Source: Clavelina lepadiformis
Lineage: Eukaryota; Chordata; Ascidiacea; Aplousobranchia; Clavelinidae
Direction: 5' to 3'
DNA length: 64,000 nucleotides
Assembly: GCF_947623445.1 (NCBI RefSeq)
Contig: NC_135248.1
Span: forward strand, 11,541,820-11,605,819
Position 1 is the stretch's first letter; every line of letters starts with the position of its first letter. The position numbers and the translations under genes were made by a program. Below the pieces are notes generated by a model. It was not told the origin of the DNA and ran no database searches. It saw nothing but the letters and a program-made list of their open reading frames with translations. Positions 1-13,907 of this stretch are shown piece by piece.

Positions 1-159
1 GTACAGTCAAACTTGTTTTGCACTGGAATCTTAAACAATTTTTTCTCATACATACGCACATGCGTTTTACATTTGTTTCAAAAAAGAATAACTAACAGAC
101 TTTTTTGCACAATATTCTTGAACTGTTGAAGACAAACATCGTAACGAATTACTACGTAG

Positions 160-986
160 ACTTTCAGTTTCTGGAATGCTGAAAAAGATATTCGTGAATT
201 TGCACAAACCTGTGAACCGCTCAACCTTCCCTTCAACGAAAGTACTTGCAAAATTTACCCCATCAATGATGAAGTAAGTAGGCTACTAAAGCAACTTACT
301 CTGTGAAATTTTTCTCATATCGAACAAATACTTAAGCGTGCTTGTTTCCGGTTGCAGGAGAAAACCGAGTATGAATACCTTTGTCCAAACAATGGGTTTT
401 TGCAAACCTGGGGTGCTTTCGCTCCGCGAACTGGCAGTTACAGCATTCGGTTGTGGTGGGTGTTGTTTTCGGTCATTAGCCGTGCATAGGGGCTGTATGA
501 TGCATAACTAAGGGGTTGTGTTGTATTACATTTGTGTGTCTAAAACTTATCTATATTATCAGCAAGTAGCTATACGTAAATGTGTTGCAGATTACTTCAA
601 TAGATAACCTACATGGAATGTACCTATTAATTATTATCATATTTAATGAACATGCAAAATTGCTTTGAATAGCGACTAGAGTTAAACAATACGTTGATGC
701 CCGTACTTCTTTCAGGTTTCGCTGCTGTGAAGTGGAGTGCCCGAAATGGAACTGCATGTGGTCGCCGTACACAGAGGCGGAAAAAGAATTTATCATTCCT
801 CTAAAAGATGTCTTTGCGGGCGGCGCAAGGGGGCGCTACGTGCACGAAAACAAGTAAATTGTTGCTGTGGTGATAATCTCAATATTTTAGTTCTATTAAT
901 AACCATTTGTTTTTTTTAGGGATTCAGTCTGGTCTATAAAAGTATGTCAATGTGATTTGTCTTCCGACCCACATAGTGAGCTCTAG
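160..986 (+). CDS. Secreted cysteine-rich protein, copy 1 (5' partial)
   Basis: Not a family I recognise. Four exons are visible: 160-273, 358-455, 716-853 and 920-986 (stop TAG). Phases close to 138 residues. The first exon, with the signal peptide, lies upstream of the window. Exon structure, phases and sequence match the complete copy at 3379-5253, which is why these pieces are called a gene. Shared landmarks are SFWNA, QTCEP, CKIYP, NGFLQTWGAFAP, FRCCEVECPKWNCMWSP, RGRYVHE and the C-terminal CQCD. The copies differ most at the end (DPHSEL here, REEL in copy 2). Nine cysteines lie in this part, and all align with copy 2. A likely extracellular disulfide-rich protein. An AATAAA at 1161-1166 could serve as poly(A) signal. 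Confidence 0.75.
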
Positions 987-3276
987 GCATATGATCTTTA
1001 AGGCATAGAAGACAACCTAATCTGTCAAGTATCTATAACGCTTTTGTGGTCATGTATTAGGAACACATTTGTCTTAAAATGTATTAGGCTCTTTTAAAAC
1101 GTTACGTTAAAAGACATTTTCCGAAGCCTACACATTTGTTAACTTATTATGAAGCTACATAATAAATTTGCGTCGTTTGAAGTAGTTCAATGAGTTTTGT
1201 CCGTCTGCATGTGTAGATTTTTATTAATATGTTATTAACAGCATTGTCGATTTCCAGTTTTAGTTATACAGTTTATCTACTGTATCATGCCAATGATTGT
1301 ATCGTTCATACAATGTTTTCACGGTGAAGTAAAACAATATCCTTGTATCGAAAATGTGGTATATTTCTTATGCTTTATAAAATACGAGCACAGCAGAACG
1401 TAATAATATCAAACAAATGTGGATATCGCGTATTGATCTTTTTCGAGAGTAGAAGAATTAACCTCATATTAGCGACGTTGCTTGTAGAGCGCCCAATAAA
1501 ATGATAACATAAGATTTGTCTAGAAAATAATCGGCTTAGTGGGAGTTTGGGAAAGGGAAAACTGACATGCTATGGAAGCAGAAACTCCGTGTTAACTGGA
1601 AGGCGGTGTCATGTGGAGTGTGTTACGCTTGCATACGTCTAAGTGTTTTCCAACAGTAGCGTGAAATGCGGTAGAAAAGCGTCTTTAATATTTAGTTTCT
1701 AAACAAATCGTAAACGAAGGGCCTTGCAATCAAGACGTGCAAACCGAACTAAATTTTAGATGTAGTCAAGGGAAAAGTTACTAAATAAAGGAAAACAACG
1801 ACGTTGTCGTGATATTAGGTTTAAAACGACAGCCCGTCACGTATTTGTTTTTTCTCGGGTCCATTTACTTCATATACCATAGCCCGGGCTAGATTGAGCC
1901 CATTTAACACTGTGAACAAAAAAATAGTCAACAGTAGTCATAGCGGTTTCATTCTTGAACTAAAAGTTTCATCAACAATCTGGTAACAATGGTGACGATG
2001 TTATTCGCTGAACCATCAGTCCCCTCTGTTTGTTCTCAAGCTTTGGAGTACAAATTTGAAATTTTAATCTATCATCATTGTTCATCTACTGTTAAAGATA
2101 AATTTTTACCTATATATAGGTAATATATGATGAGGGCAAAGGGCGATATAATAAATTATTATCAATACTCTACGATCACTTCTAACCAGAAAACAATCTA
2201 AGCCTCCTTATAGAACTGAATAGTTTCTATGTGTAACTTTTTTCCTCTTTGTATAGGTGAAGTTGTTTTCATTCATAGTAAGTAAGACCACTTTCACTCC
2301 TATATACGGGAGTACGTATGTTTTGCAGAGTTAGTTTTTTTCCAACAGTAATTGCCGGAAAGCTTGAGTTTATGTGGGTTAAGTTTCACTTGAATGTAAC
2401 GCAGTTACAGTTCCATGTGTTTTGTAAACTCCGGTACGTCCAATACCTTAAACTAAAATGTTATTTGGTATTATTATAAGATTGAATTAATTCAATTGAA
2501 ATGCATTAAAACGTGTCGTATGCAGACGTACCTGCTGGCTGAAAGCATGAGCATTGCAAATGAGTTGGCGTAAAATAGAGTTTTTTGCAGATTACGTTTA
2601 CAGCTTTAGTGCAATTGATTCAAGGCATATAGCTGCTGTATATTGCTAACAAACTAGGGCGTAGGTGAGAGCACGTCAGAATGTTGGCCTTTATCTTTAA
2701 CCAATACATCCGGCCCTGACAGCTGCGCATGGTCTACCGATCACGTGCATTTTTGCTGGCTGTTACCTGTGACCGAGATAACCCACGTAAAACCCACAAA
2801 TAAGTTTCTGTTGAAGAAAAGACCTCGTTAAAAATTGCTTGATTGCATACTTAATATTTGCTAAGGTAGACTTCTATTACTTGAAGGCATTGTCTAATAT
2901 TTGATGAAAGACAAATCCGCCATCCGTGAAGGCGCTTGTGTATAGATCCATCGATAGAATAGGTTGGGCTATATGCTCAATTGCTGATATTTGCTATAGA
3001 CTAGCAGCGGGAATGTATTTAGAGATCAACGTACTAATAGCATGTCAAGAGTCTCGGATTCGGCTTTTTGCCATTTTGCAAGGTTAAGCAATAAACGTTG
3101 AAAGATAACTTAACCTTTTAAGAAAATAGTACACGGCAGCCCATATCCTCAAAGGAAACAATTGAAAAATGTTCGAGTAGACAATACCCGATGGACATAC
3201 AATAGACCTATACAGACAACTAAATGAAAGTTTCAATACTGAGTTAGCTTGCTTCAGCACAGACCGGTGGATAAAA
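987..3276. other. Intergenic spacer between tandem copies
   Basis: AT-rich DNA with no ORF or exon pair that resembles either neighbour. It contains the putative poly(A) signal of copy 1 and, at its right end, the promoter region of copy 2. I see no transposon ends or RNA gene. Confidence 0.5.
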
Positions 3277-3284
3277 TATAAATA
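3277..3284 (+). promoter_or_regulatory. Candidate TATA box of cysteine-rich copy 2
   Basis: The octamer TATAAATA lies 95 bases upstream of the ATG at 3379, a distance compatible with a short 5' UTR. Called from sequence and position only. Confidence 0.35.
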
Positions 3285-3378
3285 CATCTAGAGAAAAGTC
3301 TCCAAGTGATTTTGTAAAAAAGCTATTTAACTAACTAACCTATTAAGATATTTAGATATAGGGGTTAAAGGTCAAAAA

Positions 3379-5253
3379 ATGTTACAATACGTCGTCGTAG
3401 CTTGTCTTTTGTGTTTTCTTGTAAACGGAGATCCGGCAAAATCCGGGGAAATAACGGAGAAAAAAATATGTTTACGATCTAACGAGCATTCTACCTGTTT
3501 CTGCCCTTACCAAAACAAGCCATTGCAGGTGATGTAAAATTTAATACATTTTGTTGAATTACTTTTAGTTTATTTTCTGACCAATATTTTATAAGAACAA
3601 TGACGTGATGGTTATGTATTTGGTTTCTTGGAAAGTTTGCAAGTTGTTTTTGTTCTTATTTCTAAATATAGTAAACAGAATTTTTCCTTCAACGTAACTA
3701 CTTCTTACGCACTGCTTTCCGTTTTGACGTTAACTGCTAATTTTAGAAATTCCGTTTTATACATTTCTTCAAACTTCCTGGTATGAGCATTGTAGAAGCT
3801 TTCGCAATTTAGGTAGTTTTACTATAGTCAGTGCACAACTTTTGGGAGTTGGCCGGCTTTTCAGAACAATACGTTGCCAAAGCTTTAAAATATAGACGGT
3901 CGACATACACCATGCATCGATCTATTGCTTTAATTTTCGTCATTGGTAACGAAAAACCTGTGCTAGGTGCTGGCAGAATGGTGATGGTATTCACTTACTG
4001 AACACAGCTTGCCCGACCACTAATCTTTTGCTTTGTTTGATTACGCTAAGTTTTCGTTTGAATTCTTCGTTTACCTGAAAATACTGTTTTAACAATAACA
4101 ATGCTATCTATAGACGTTCAGCTTCTGGAATGCCGACAAAGAAGTTCGTCAATTTACACAAACCTGCGAACCCATCAACTTGTCATTTTATGAAGACACT
4201 TGCAAAATTTACCCAGTCAATCCAGACGTAAGTGTTTGAGACGATTAAAAACTTTGAAAACATTTTACGTTTTGTTGTTTGTTTTATGTCGTAGGGAGAA
4301 ACAGAGTACGAGTACGTCTGTCCACACAATGGATTTTTGCAAACCTGGGGGGCTTTCGCACCATCTAGCGGCAACTTCAGTATTCGATTGTGGTAGGTTT
4401 CAAACATCATATGTGTCTAAACTTCTGTAGTTGCTTATGATCTTGTTTCAAAACAAACGGAGAAAAATCTTGGTGAATCTGAACGAGTTAAATTCCTTGT
4501 AATTCATCAAATGCAAAATAGTAATGACGTGTTGCTGAGAAACTAAGATTAATTGTAGGCCTTTTGACTTTTTTAAAACAAAGCGTTCAAATCGAACCAC
4601 CATAACATGGTTCTGACGTGCTTAGTGTTGCGTATTGTATTGCTTATTTTTTGCCATAAACTTTACGGAGCGAAATTTGAGCGTGGACTTGTTCTTAAAG
4701 TAGCCGATTTTTACCCTGTACAAGAGATAGCAGTATCCAAAATCTAATTTTTTTAACTAAATCCTTTGTATCCACTTTGTGTATTCACAGCGTTGTTTGG
4801 GAAAAAAAAGAGCGATTAGCAAATAATTCAAAAGGAGCGCGCTCGTAGCTCCGCTCCCACATTTGTTGAAAAATTAGATTTGCTTTCGAGACCGCTCCAA
4901 AAAGGAGCGAGTTCGTGCGCATTTCCGCTTATTCGTAACTCTTCAATGTGTTCCTTCTATGCTTTTACGGTAGGTTTCGTTGTTGTGAAGTGGAATGCCC
5001 AAAATGGAACTGCATGTGGTCGCCTTTCTCTGAAACCAAGAAAGAATTTCTCATTCCGCTGAAAGACGCATTTGCAACCGGTACAAGGGGGCGATACGTG
5101 CACGAAGACAAGTAAATTATCCTGTTAAAAGAGTGCAAGAAAAGTTTTATTAACCAACTAAGTTTCTGATACAATGTTTGCTTTGTTTTCAGAGATTCGG
5201 CTTGGTCAATGAAAATATGCCAATGCGATTTTTCGTCACGTGAAGAACTCTAA
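3379..5253 (+). CDS. Secreted cysteine-rich protein, copy 2 (complete)
   Basis: Five exons: 3379-3528, 4114-4227, 4295-4392, 4974-5111 and 5193-5253. All introns are GT-AG and the phases close to 186 residues. Residues 1 to about 18 form a signal peptide (MLQYVVVACLLCFLVNG). The mature part has 12 cysteines, including CFC in exon 1, the paired CC of FRCCEVEC, WNCMW and the terminal CQCD. An even cysteine count and secretion suggest a disulfide-bonded extracellular domain. There is no transmembrane segment. I do not recognise the family and assign no function. The second exon begins at ACG after CTATAG. Using the nearby TTCAG instead breaks the frame in both copies. Exon 1 contributes three cysteines not visible for copy 1. 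Same orientation as the lipoprotein gene downstream. Confidence 0.8.
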
Positions 5254-8200
5254 ACTCATACATTCCCAACCTTGGATTTACGGACCACTTAGAGTTCTTA
5301 AATATGTTTCAGCGGTTCCATGACCATGATGTCAACTATAGGAAGTTATTTAAAGACTTAATTTGTCCATTTATTGTTCTAATTTGATACTTTGTTTATT
5401 AAAAGTTTTTTGTCAACTAGACAAAGTTCTAAATGGATTACTGAACTAATTGTTGAATAATGTGAACGGTCATTTTGGCTCCATGCAATACAGTATAGTA
5501 TATATCAACACCATGTAGAATTGTATATTTCTACTTTGTTAAACTATTTAGTGTAGTGGTACAGTAGGCTATGGAAACGACTCTGTATTACGATCTGCAA
5601 CTTTTGGAATACTTCAATGCGATCAGATAAAGGTTGAAAACGAGTGTTCTAAAGTAGTAGTTGGTCACAGAGCATATAAAAGGTTTTTAAAGCCTGAAAA
5701 GTCTGATACTAATAGAAGGACCCGAAATTTTATTTATAATTTGTGTGCTGTCGTTTAATTGCTTTATTATGGTGTAGCTTAGTTTTTTTTGTAGTTGTTG
5801 ACCCAACATACGATTTAAAAAATTTCTGATCTGTCGTTGACCGTTGTCGTTGTGTGACTGCACAAAATACCAAATTCAATGAAGAAATGAAGTAAATGAT
5901 CTATTTTCAATTTACTTTGTAAAGTTCACCATGATATACAGGAAACGTTTGAAAGCTTTTCATGGACTCCCGATTAAAAGTCACTGTCTCAGAGCATTGT
6001 GTCGCATAGAAATCTTATACTTCAAATAAATGTATATTTTAAATGATTTGTTGTTTAGTTGTATTAAATACTGCGATTAATTGAGTTTTGCGTTTTGTAA
6101 GTAAATGCTTTAAATTTATTGTAGCCTATAGTGAATTTTAACCGATAAGCAATATCTACACTGTAACCATTACTGTATTTACCAGCTGTACTTTGCAAAC
6201 TTTGGTCAGTTTTAACATAACTTATAGATTTATATGTATACAATATTTAGGTCCTTGGAAAAGTTCTTATACAGTGCATACAACTTTCGTTCAGTAACGA
6301 TCATGCTTTTCATAATGCACTACAGGAAGTACTTGTTTGGATGTTATGTAATCAAAAGCAAAAATAAAGCTATGATTAGAGTCGTTTGATGACACAAAAT
6401 ATAACAAATCATCGTTTGCAATTCTGACATATCGGAAGCAATGAAGCCCTGATGAATCACGTTGTAGAGTTGCTGTGTATTTGTGAACGCCGGTTCCAAA
6501 CTCTTTCTGTAGTGTGGGCTACTCTCCATGTCGCTTTGAACAATTACGTGAAACAATTGAACTTTTACTAGACCAGTGGCATAACTTGATGTTTGGTTAA
6601 ATTTAAACAACAGTGATGAGATTTATAGCTACTGTACTTTTGATAAATTGAACAGATTATGCTGCTTATGCCAGTGAGATGCTTGCATGGCAAACCTGGC
6701 ATGGTTCGGGATGATCATAATTTTGTGACCATAGTAGATTCGACATCACACGTCCTTGAGCGATCTAACAATCCTTTTTTCAAGCTGCTACTATTTCACC
6801 GAAAAAAATCGTGCCTTCAAAGCTCGCTTTCACAGTGTTTTTGTTTGGCTAAGGTTAATGTTATAACATAGTCACCTAAACCTAAATCTTTCTTCGAGGC
6901 TGAATTTAATTCCAATTAAACTAACTAAAATCATGTCTTTGCATACCAATTGTCCTAACCGTCTGTCTGTACCTACTGGCTACGAGACCTACTTACGCTA
7001 AAATAGTCACTTTATTTTTTATTTCAATAAAGTTTGGTTTCCGGTATATTTTTTTAACCATTTACCGGCGGTGACATCATAGTATTAATATATTTTTGAG
7101 TTACAACGTAAAGTTGCCCACAAGTCACAAAAATGTCCACGGACCGCTTGCAGACTTGTAGTTGGGCCACTTTGAATTCAAGCACAAAATGGTTCGGTCA
7201 TTACATTAGCCACAGTAACTACTTTTTATATATGGTATATGTTCCTTACATCAGTTACGGTACTTATGTTACTAAAATTCCAGTGTTTAGTATTTAAATT
7301 AACAACACTGTTAGTTACATAAAGTAAATCCAGTGCAAGTTGGGTACTTACTGTACCGGTAAGTACAGAATGGTTAACCGGTGATCTAGCACATATAGTT
7401 CATTGCACGTTGTTATGGAGCTATAAGTTGACTCAAGCGATGCGCTTTATGATATGCGATGACAGTGTTGGTTGTCAGTGCATCAGCAGTTACAGCAGAT
7501 GGACCAGCAGTTACTTTGGATAATTGTGGGCCTGCAGCTAAGTTCAGGCGTCACTATTCTGTTTATTGCTGCTTGGATTTCGTTGCCACCGCTCTGAGGC
7601 GCTGTTTTTACCTGATGACAAAATGGACAGATTTTTGTGCATTGCATTGTATCTTTTAAATTGATTTCACTGTATTATTTACTGTAATTGCTAATCATAA
7701 ATTCAATCTTTGTTTATGATTTAGCGGTTGCATTTACTTGCAAAAATTCGGTTTTGCTGCTCAGCATTCATTTGGACTTCGTTCACTTTTTCGCCAACAT
7801 TCTTCAGCTTTTTCCCTTCCATTAAATTTTATTTTGAGGTCGGTGCTTGAAAGAAAAACTCCCCCCGTTATTTTCAGAGTAATCGGAACCAAATTAATTA
7901 CCTTGTTGTGTATGAGTATATGAGCTTGGATTACAGCCATGGTCAAAGTCTAAAAATGAAACAGTCTTAAACACCTCACAAAATTTCTAACATTTTACTC
8001 AAATTGAAATTTTTCCAATGAGGTATTCCAGATTTTTAAATTGAAAAGTTGATAAAAGTTATCATTGTTTCTTTGTTTTGCAAAAATCATAACATAGTTT
8101 TCTTAACTTTGATGATTCATTTACAGTTGTATTTGGCGATAAATACATCTCCACTTTCTTCAGATCGAAGTGTCACGACCTACAGCAAGCTATAGAACCA

Positions 8201-8983
8201 AAATTTCAATTTCTGAATACAACACCATACACCTAACGAATAAAAGGAAAATGATGTGAAAATAGTTGCGATTAGTTTTTCACTTGAGTTTTAGAAATTT
8301 TTAAAAGCGTTAGATATGGCCGTATAGGCTATATAAGCCTATTGCGTAAAACACAAATCGGAAAAAGATTAAATAAAAATCTGCCGGTGTGCCCTGCCAC
8401 GGTGTCTGTGCAGGGTTTACTTCGTCTGCATACGCAGCTACAACGTCGCCAAACCTGTGTGCATTTCGCCATAAAGAGCGCCAGTTGAAACCTAAGAATA
8501 ACCACAAAGTAAATTTATGTGAAATGCATTTTGCTAACTTGAACTAGACGGGTTGAAAATTGGCACCGAAGTGTCAACAACACATGCGGCTAATCACATG
8601 TTCTAAGTTTACTTTGTACCGCAACGTCATGTTTACACACACTGATTGGTGAATAGAGAATTGCACTATGCCAACATCGTCAACCTGGGTAGTTGTGAAA
8701 AACAAAAACCTATCAAATATTTCTATTGGCATTTTACTGAAGGAGAAAGAAGCAAATTTTTTTGTGATTAAAATGTCGCCGCTTGCATTAGCGGCTGTTG
8801 ACCGAAAATTGCACAAAAACTGCAAGTAAACTACAACCGCAGCAAAGCATGTTTGTCTTTCCCGCTTGGAAGGCGTCCTGAAACCGTCTGTAAATCGCTC
8901 CGTTGGCCACGATGACGGCAAAATCGTGCAGCAAAGTCCAAAACCAACTAAATAAAACCGTCCAAAGTCCGTCGATGAAAATG
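5254..8983. other. Gene-poor intergenic region
   Basis: About 3.7 kb between the cysteine-rich gene and the lipoprotein promoter. It is AT-rich, with only short ORFs lacking splice-supported partners or recognisable motifs. The longest, 147 codons on the - strand at 8574-9017, runs antisense across the lipoprotein promoter and has no recognisable domain, so it is not called as a gene. Confidence 0.5.
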
Positions 8984-8991
8984 TATAAAAG
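8984..8991 (+). promoter_or_regulatory. TATA box of the lipoprotein gene
   Basis: TATAAAAG, a consensus TATA box, lies 78 bases upstream of the ATG at 9062. That would place transcription start near 9015 and give a short 5' UTR of about 45-50 bases. A strong TATA is usual for highly expressed secreted-protein genes. Confidence 0.6.
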
Positions 8992-9061
8992 GTAGATGTA
9001 GTTGCCGAGATTTTCATCCTACTTAGGAGGTTTTGATTTGAACGCGGACTAAGACAAAGAG

Positions 9062-12000
9062 ATGAAGCAAATTCTCTTCTTTGTCGTGATTCTGCTGGTT
9101 ACAGTTCAAGCAAGAAAAAAACATACAAGTAAGAAGTTTTTTTTATTTTCCACAGTGTGTTGGTTTCAAAAAGATATGTTTATAAAAATGTAGTTTTATC
9201 TTTTACAAATTAGTTTCGAAATGATGATTTAAAAAATTTATGATAATTGTTCTGATAATTAATTATTTCAAAAGCCGAAGGAACTTCTCTGTGGCGAAGT
9301 TACATTAATTGCAGAATGAATAGTTTATTAAAACTAACTAACTAAAACGTGTTTTTAAGGAAAACATCAGCTACCTGGTCAGTTACCACGACCCGAAAGT
9401 TGCGAAAGTAAGTTTGAAAAGGTGTTTGACTATTTTGAACTTGAATATTTAACCAGGCTAGGATAGTTACTTTTGATTATTTGTGTTTTTTTGTATTTAG
9501 ACATTCAAAGCTTTGAAAAAGGCTTCAAATATACCTACGTCTACGATGCACTGATTGAAACTACCAACGATGTGGCTTCTGGAATGCGTTTGAAGTAGGC
9601 GTTATTACGTAAAACTTACAAATAATCTCATTAACGTTTTTGTATACCATTAAAATCTAAAGTTAAAATACAGTGTGAGGAGAGCGTCAAACAGTTAATT
9701 TAAGCCATTTAACACAAGCTTGTGACTTAACACAAGCCATTTAACACAAGCTTAACACAAGCTCTAACACAAGCCATTTAAGCTTGTGACTGCATCGAAA
9801 TAGGAGATTAAATTCGTTTATCATAAACGCAAATTCTAAACATAGAAATTATACGAATGATGGCTGTTTCAAGAGTTATACTCGGTTGTTTATGGCCTTA
9901 CTGATGATTTTCATTTTCTGATCAGATGTGAGAACGTTGAAATACGTGTTCCTGCCTCCTGTACCGCAATGATGCTTGTGTCCGAATGCTCGGTGTTTGA
10001 AGGTACTCCTCGTCAAGATGGCACACTTGCCTACGACACGGTGTCCACTTCTAACACCGCGATGGAGAAGAAGATGAGAAGAAATCCAATCTATTTCCAC
10101 TTTAACCAAGGAAAGGTTTGAAATGATACATTTTTGTTGTGTCTGAGACATATGAATTTGCGATAATGTTTTACATCTAACTGTTTTTGTGCCTTACAGG
10201 GGTTGAGTGTGTTATGTAATTTTTAGATTGGCAAAGTCTACTACGACGATTCGGATTCCGTCGATATCATCAACATCAAACGTGGTATGCTGACCGCCGT
10301 CCAACTGGAGTTTGATGGAATTGGCTTGAAAACAGCTGAGAACATCAAAGTCAAAGTAAGATTATTATGAGCACTGAAGCCTGTACAAAAAAGCGACCTT
10401 CGTGATTTCAATCAACCTGCAGTTAAACAGGGAATGTTTAAAAAAACGAGCTTCGTAAACTACATTTTATCAATTGCTGATTAGTTGAAATGGAATGAGT
10501 TAGAAAACAAAAAACTTTAAATTTCATTCGAATATCCCTGCACAGGTGCAAGAGGTCAATATTTTTGGAGCGGGAACCGCTGAGCGAACTGTTACCTCTG
10601 TCGAGGGCGGGTTTGCCAAACACGTTCGCATGCACAGAGACCTGACTGCCTACAAGCTTCCTTGGGACCGTCGGCAATGGAGTACCATGCACACTCCATA
10701 CGACGATATGCAGTTGGTCGACTTCGTGTCAGAAATGGTGAGTACAAGTGTCCGAAATTTATAGGAATCTTTAGTTGCGTTCCGGGGACTTGGTATCATA
10801 ATCTTTAACGTCGCACTGAGGAATGTCTTTGCAGAACTTAACTTGTTACGCTTCAGTAACGTTGCCTGATCTTTATTAAACCACGTTTATTGCTTTTCGT
10901 TGGAAATTAGTTTGAGGAATACGCTAATACCGAAGCTGAAAATGGAACTCAAACCTGTAACTACACTCTTCAACGGGGACGGCACGTCATCGAAACAAGT
11001 TGCGTCGAAATTCGCTCCAGCGAACTGCCGGTCAACTCTATGCTTCAAGTAAGTGCTCGAAGCTCAGTGTTCTGGTTATTATTGAGTAACTTTGCATCGT
11101 ATTGTGCTGTAATACAGTAATAGGAATAGTTATAAAAATATGAATGTTCTTATAATTCATTTACTATTTAAGAGTACCCAATGTATTCTTCAAATTAGTA
11201 AAGGATTCATTGATGTTAACAAAATCTTGAAGTCGCACCAAAAACAACTTCCTTTGAAAACTTTAACTCAATAACGATGACAGTTTTTTTCCTGTTTGCC
11301 ACTATTGTATATGACTGTTCAAAAGATTTTATTTAAAATAAAATCAAACCTTCAGGAGCTTGCTAAACAAATGAGCGCGAATTTCAACTTGACTGATACA
11401 AAGATCACTTTGACCATGCGACAAAAACCTGCTTCGAATTCTGGAGCAGCAAGAATGCTTGCTGAGGACAAACTTAAAAGGAGTAAGAAGATTTTAAATT
11501 TCTTCGTTTCAAAAATAGCCAAATATTGATATATTTTTATATTATAATTCCTCCCCCTTTTCAGTCGACATGGCTCGTTTCAAGAAGTTTTACCAGGAGG
11601 ATTCAATCATGTTCGAAGAACAATGGCAGGAAACGGTAGGTGAATCGTTCCTTGCCTTCAGTCCAGTGGAAGCCATGCGCAGGTTGGTGGTGGAGAAAAC
11701 GAACAGCATGACACCGGCCCTGTACGGTAAACTTGCCCGATATATGTCGGTAAGCTCGAGAAGTGATATCCAATTACTTTGGAAGAAAATTTCCCATCGA
11801 CACATTGATCAAGACATGGAAAAAGCGAGGTTTGTTTGGAAATAATTTTTTCACATTTATAAGCGCGTGTTAATTTTTCTTAACATAACGTATCTAACTT
11901 CGAATGCATGCATTTTGTCATCAAACTTTTATTTCAATAGTGAAATAAACTGTTTATAAACCATATGGCATTACTGCAACTGTACTGTACTACCTGAACC

Positions 12001-13907
12001 AACGTACAATTCCTTACAAGGGAAAAAAGGATAAAAAGATTTGGCGCAAATAGATAAGAATATTATCTATTTTATATGTGATTAATTTTTAATTAATTTT
12101 CTTGCAAACGTTGCAGCAAAATCTGGGTCCATCTGCTCCACGAATGCAGCAGCGCATCGTATCTTTGCCCTCTTCGTCACTGTAAACCTAGTGTGTCGTG
12201 CCAGGAAGCCCTCGAGAACTTTATCTCAACAACTGAAATGACGTCATGGACTGCAAACGTTGAAAGTGGAATCCTGAAAGCGCTTGCGTCAATTCCAGAG
12301 CCGAGTTCCGACATTGTCAGATCAGCCCTGGTAAAATTTAAACAAAAGTTTGCTTCTAAGTGAAAGTCACCTGGGTCTGGCCACATTTCTAAGTGTTCGA
12401 CCGTTTGAAAATGTTGAATATATTGAAATGTATCTTCAGAGCATTTGCGAAACGAAGACAACTCCATCAACGGTGTCTATGTTCGGAAACGTTTTTGCCC
12501 GCTACGCAGCAAACATTGAGGACGAAACAGATCAAACTTACGTAGATGCACGTGACTACATCCGGTCTTTATTCAACACTAACTGTCAATTGCAGGCATC
12601 TGGTAGGTGATCATTATTTTTGTAATGTATGTTGAACCGAAATGCTTACTACTTTAGCAAAGAATTTTTTGCGCAGCAGTTTGTAAGTTCAAATCAAATT
12701 GGCAGTGACCACGTTATTACAAATGAGTCTGTGATGGCTTGTGTCACATGTTATTCTTTATCCACACCCTCAATCTGCCTCAACTCTAGTTATTGTAAAA
12801 GAACGAACAATAATAACGAATCCCTTGTATTTGAGCTGCGTTTATTAACCTTTCCATATCAAACGTTTTTCTTTGCAGAACCCCAGAGCAAAAATATCAT
12901 CCTTGTGGCCATACAATCAGTGGGTGCTCTGTCAGAAGCTGGCGTCTTCGCCATGAATGATCTAATCGCATGCGCTCGTAACACCAACGCTCCGAAATCA
13001 ATTAGTCTCGAGGCTATGCGTGCACTCAGCAAAATGCCCATCGCACCAGAAAATCATGTAGGTTGTTGGTAACACGTGCATTGATGTACAATAAATGCAT
13101 GCACATGCTATGTTTAAATTGTGCTATCGTCAAGTCAACTTATCTTAGCACTTTGCCGATTAAAGTAATGTAAAATTCACTTTGCACAGGCTCGTACCGA
13201 AGTTCTGGAAATACTCGTCGACAGTGAACGTCCAATTGAAATTCGTCTGGCCAGTTACCTTCTCATTATTGAACAAGAACCATCAATAGATGAAGTTACA
13301 ACCATCTCAGAAATAGGTAAACGAGTAAAGTCTCAAAGAAAAAGCGCTATCTCGGCTCCCTGTTATACCATAGCAGTTAAGGTACATAGAAAATGCAGTC
13401 GTGAGTTATTTTCTACAGTTTTTTCTTCAGCAAAAGAGCAGGCTGAACAACCACGTGCCCTCAAATTCTACATCAACGAGCACCTGAAATCCCAAGTAAC
13501 TCTCAGAGGTACATCTTTCTGCAGTCTACCACAAAGGTAAGTCCGTATAAAACAGATGTAAAACAAAAAATTGTTGATGAGCTTTTATGTTGTAAGAGAT
13601 AGAGACTTGAAGGCATGAATTCATTGCTCAAGTTAATTTTAGATTGGGGGCTGCTATATAATCCTTTTCGTTTTCCAGCACAATCGATAATGTCATTTCT
13701 GTGTCTCGGAGAAATAATTGGGAATTCGGCGTGGACCTGTCTCGCGTAAACACCGAAAACAGCGTCCAAGAGAAAAAGTACGAATTCCAGCGCCAAGTAT
13801 TTCTTCCTTACTTCAACAAGGAGGTTAACTGCACCGTAAAAACCAACTTGGTTTATGGCCGGAACATGTTGATTCCCATGCTGGCAAACGTTTCGATATC
13901 TACCGAG
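9062..13907 (+). other. Lipoprotein exons 1-15: signal peptide and lipid-transfer module
   Basis: Exons: 9062-9128, 9360-9407, 9501-9594, 9926-10115, 10227-10355, 10546-10737, 10911-11048, 11356-11482, 11565-11829, 12117-12330, 12440-12602, 12879-13057, 13190-13316, 13431-13536 and 13679-13907. The product has the order of a lipovitellin N-terminal domain. A beta-barrel part begins at FKYTYVYDA. An alpha-helical horseshoe follows, with the characteristic IWVHLLHECSS turn after an upstream helix WKKISHRHID, and repeated helices such as SVGALSEAGVFAMND and ISLEAMRAL. This module binds MTP and starts lipid loading in the family. Exon 9 must extend to 11829: ending it at the GT near 11750 breaks the frame into exon 10. 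Confidence 0.8.

Noticed and set aside
4812..4930. Hairpin-like GGAGCG/CGCTCC cluster in intron 3 of cysteine-rich copy 2 as a structured RNA
   Set aside because: Similar motifs occur near 52605 and 62380, so a dispersed repeat is more likely. No conserved fold could be established.
8574..9017. 147-codon ORF on the - strand upstream of the lipoprotein gene
   Set aside because: It runs antisense through the TATA box and presumed transcription start, shows no domain, and has no splice-supported partner exons.
12629..13072. Separate 147-codon + strand gene
   Set aside because: Its second half is lipoprotein exon 12 (12879-13057) and its first half is intron read-through in the same frame.
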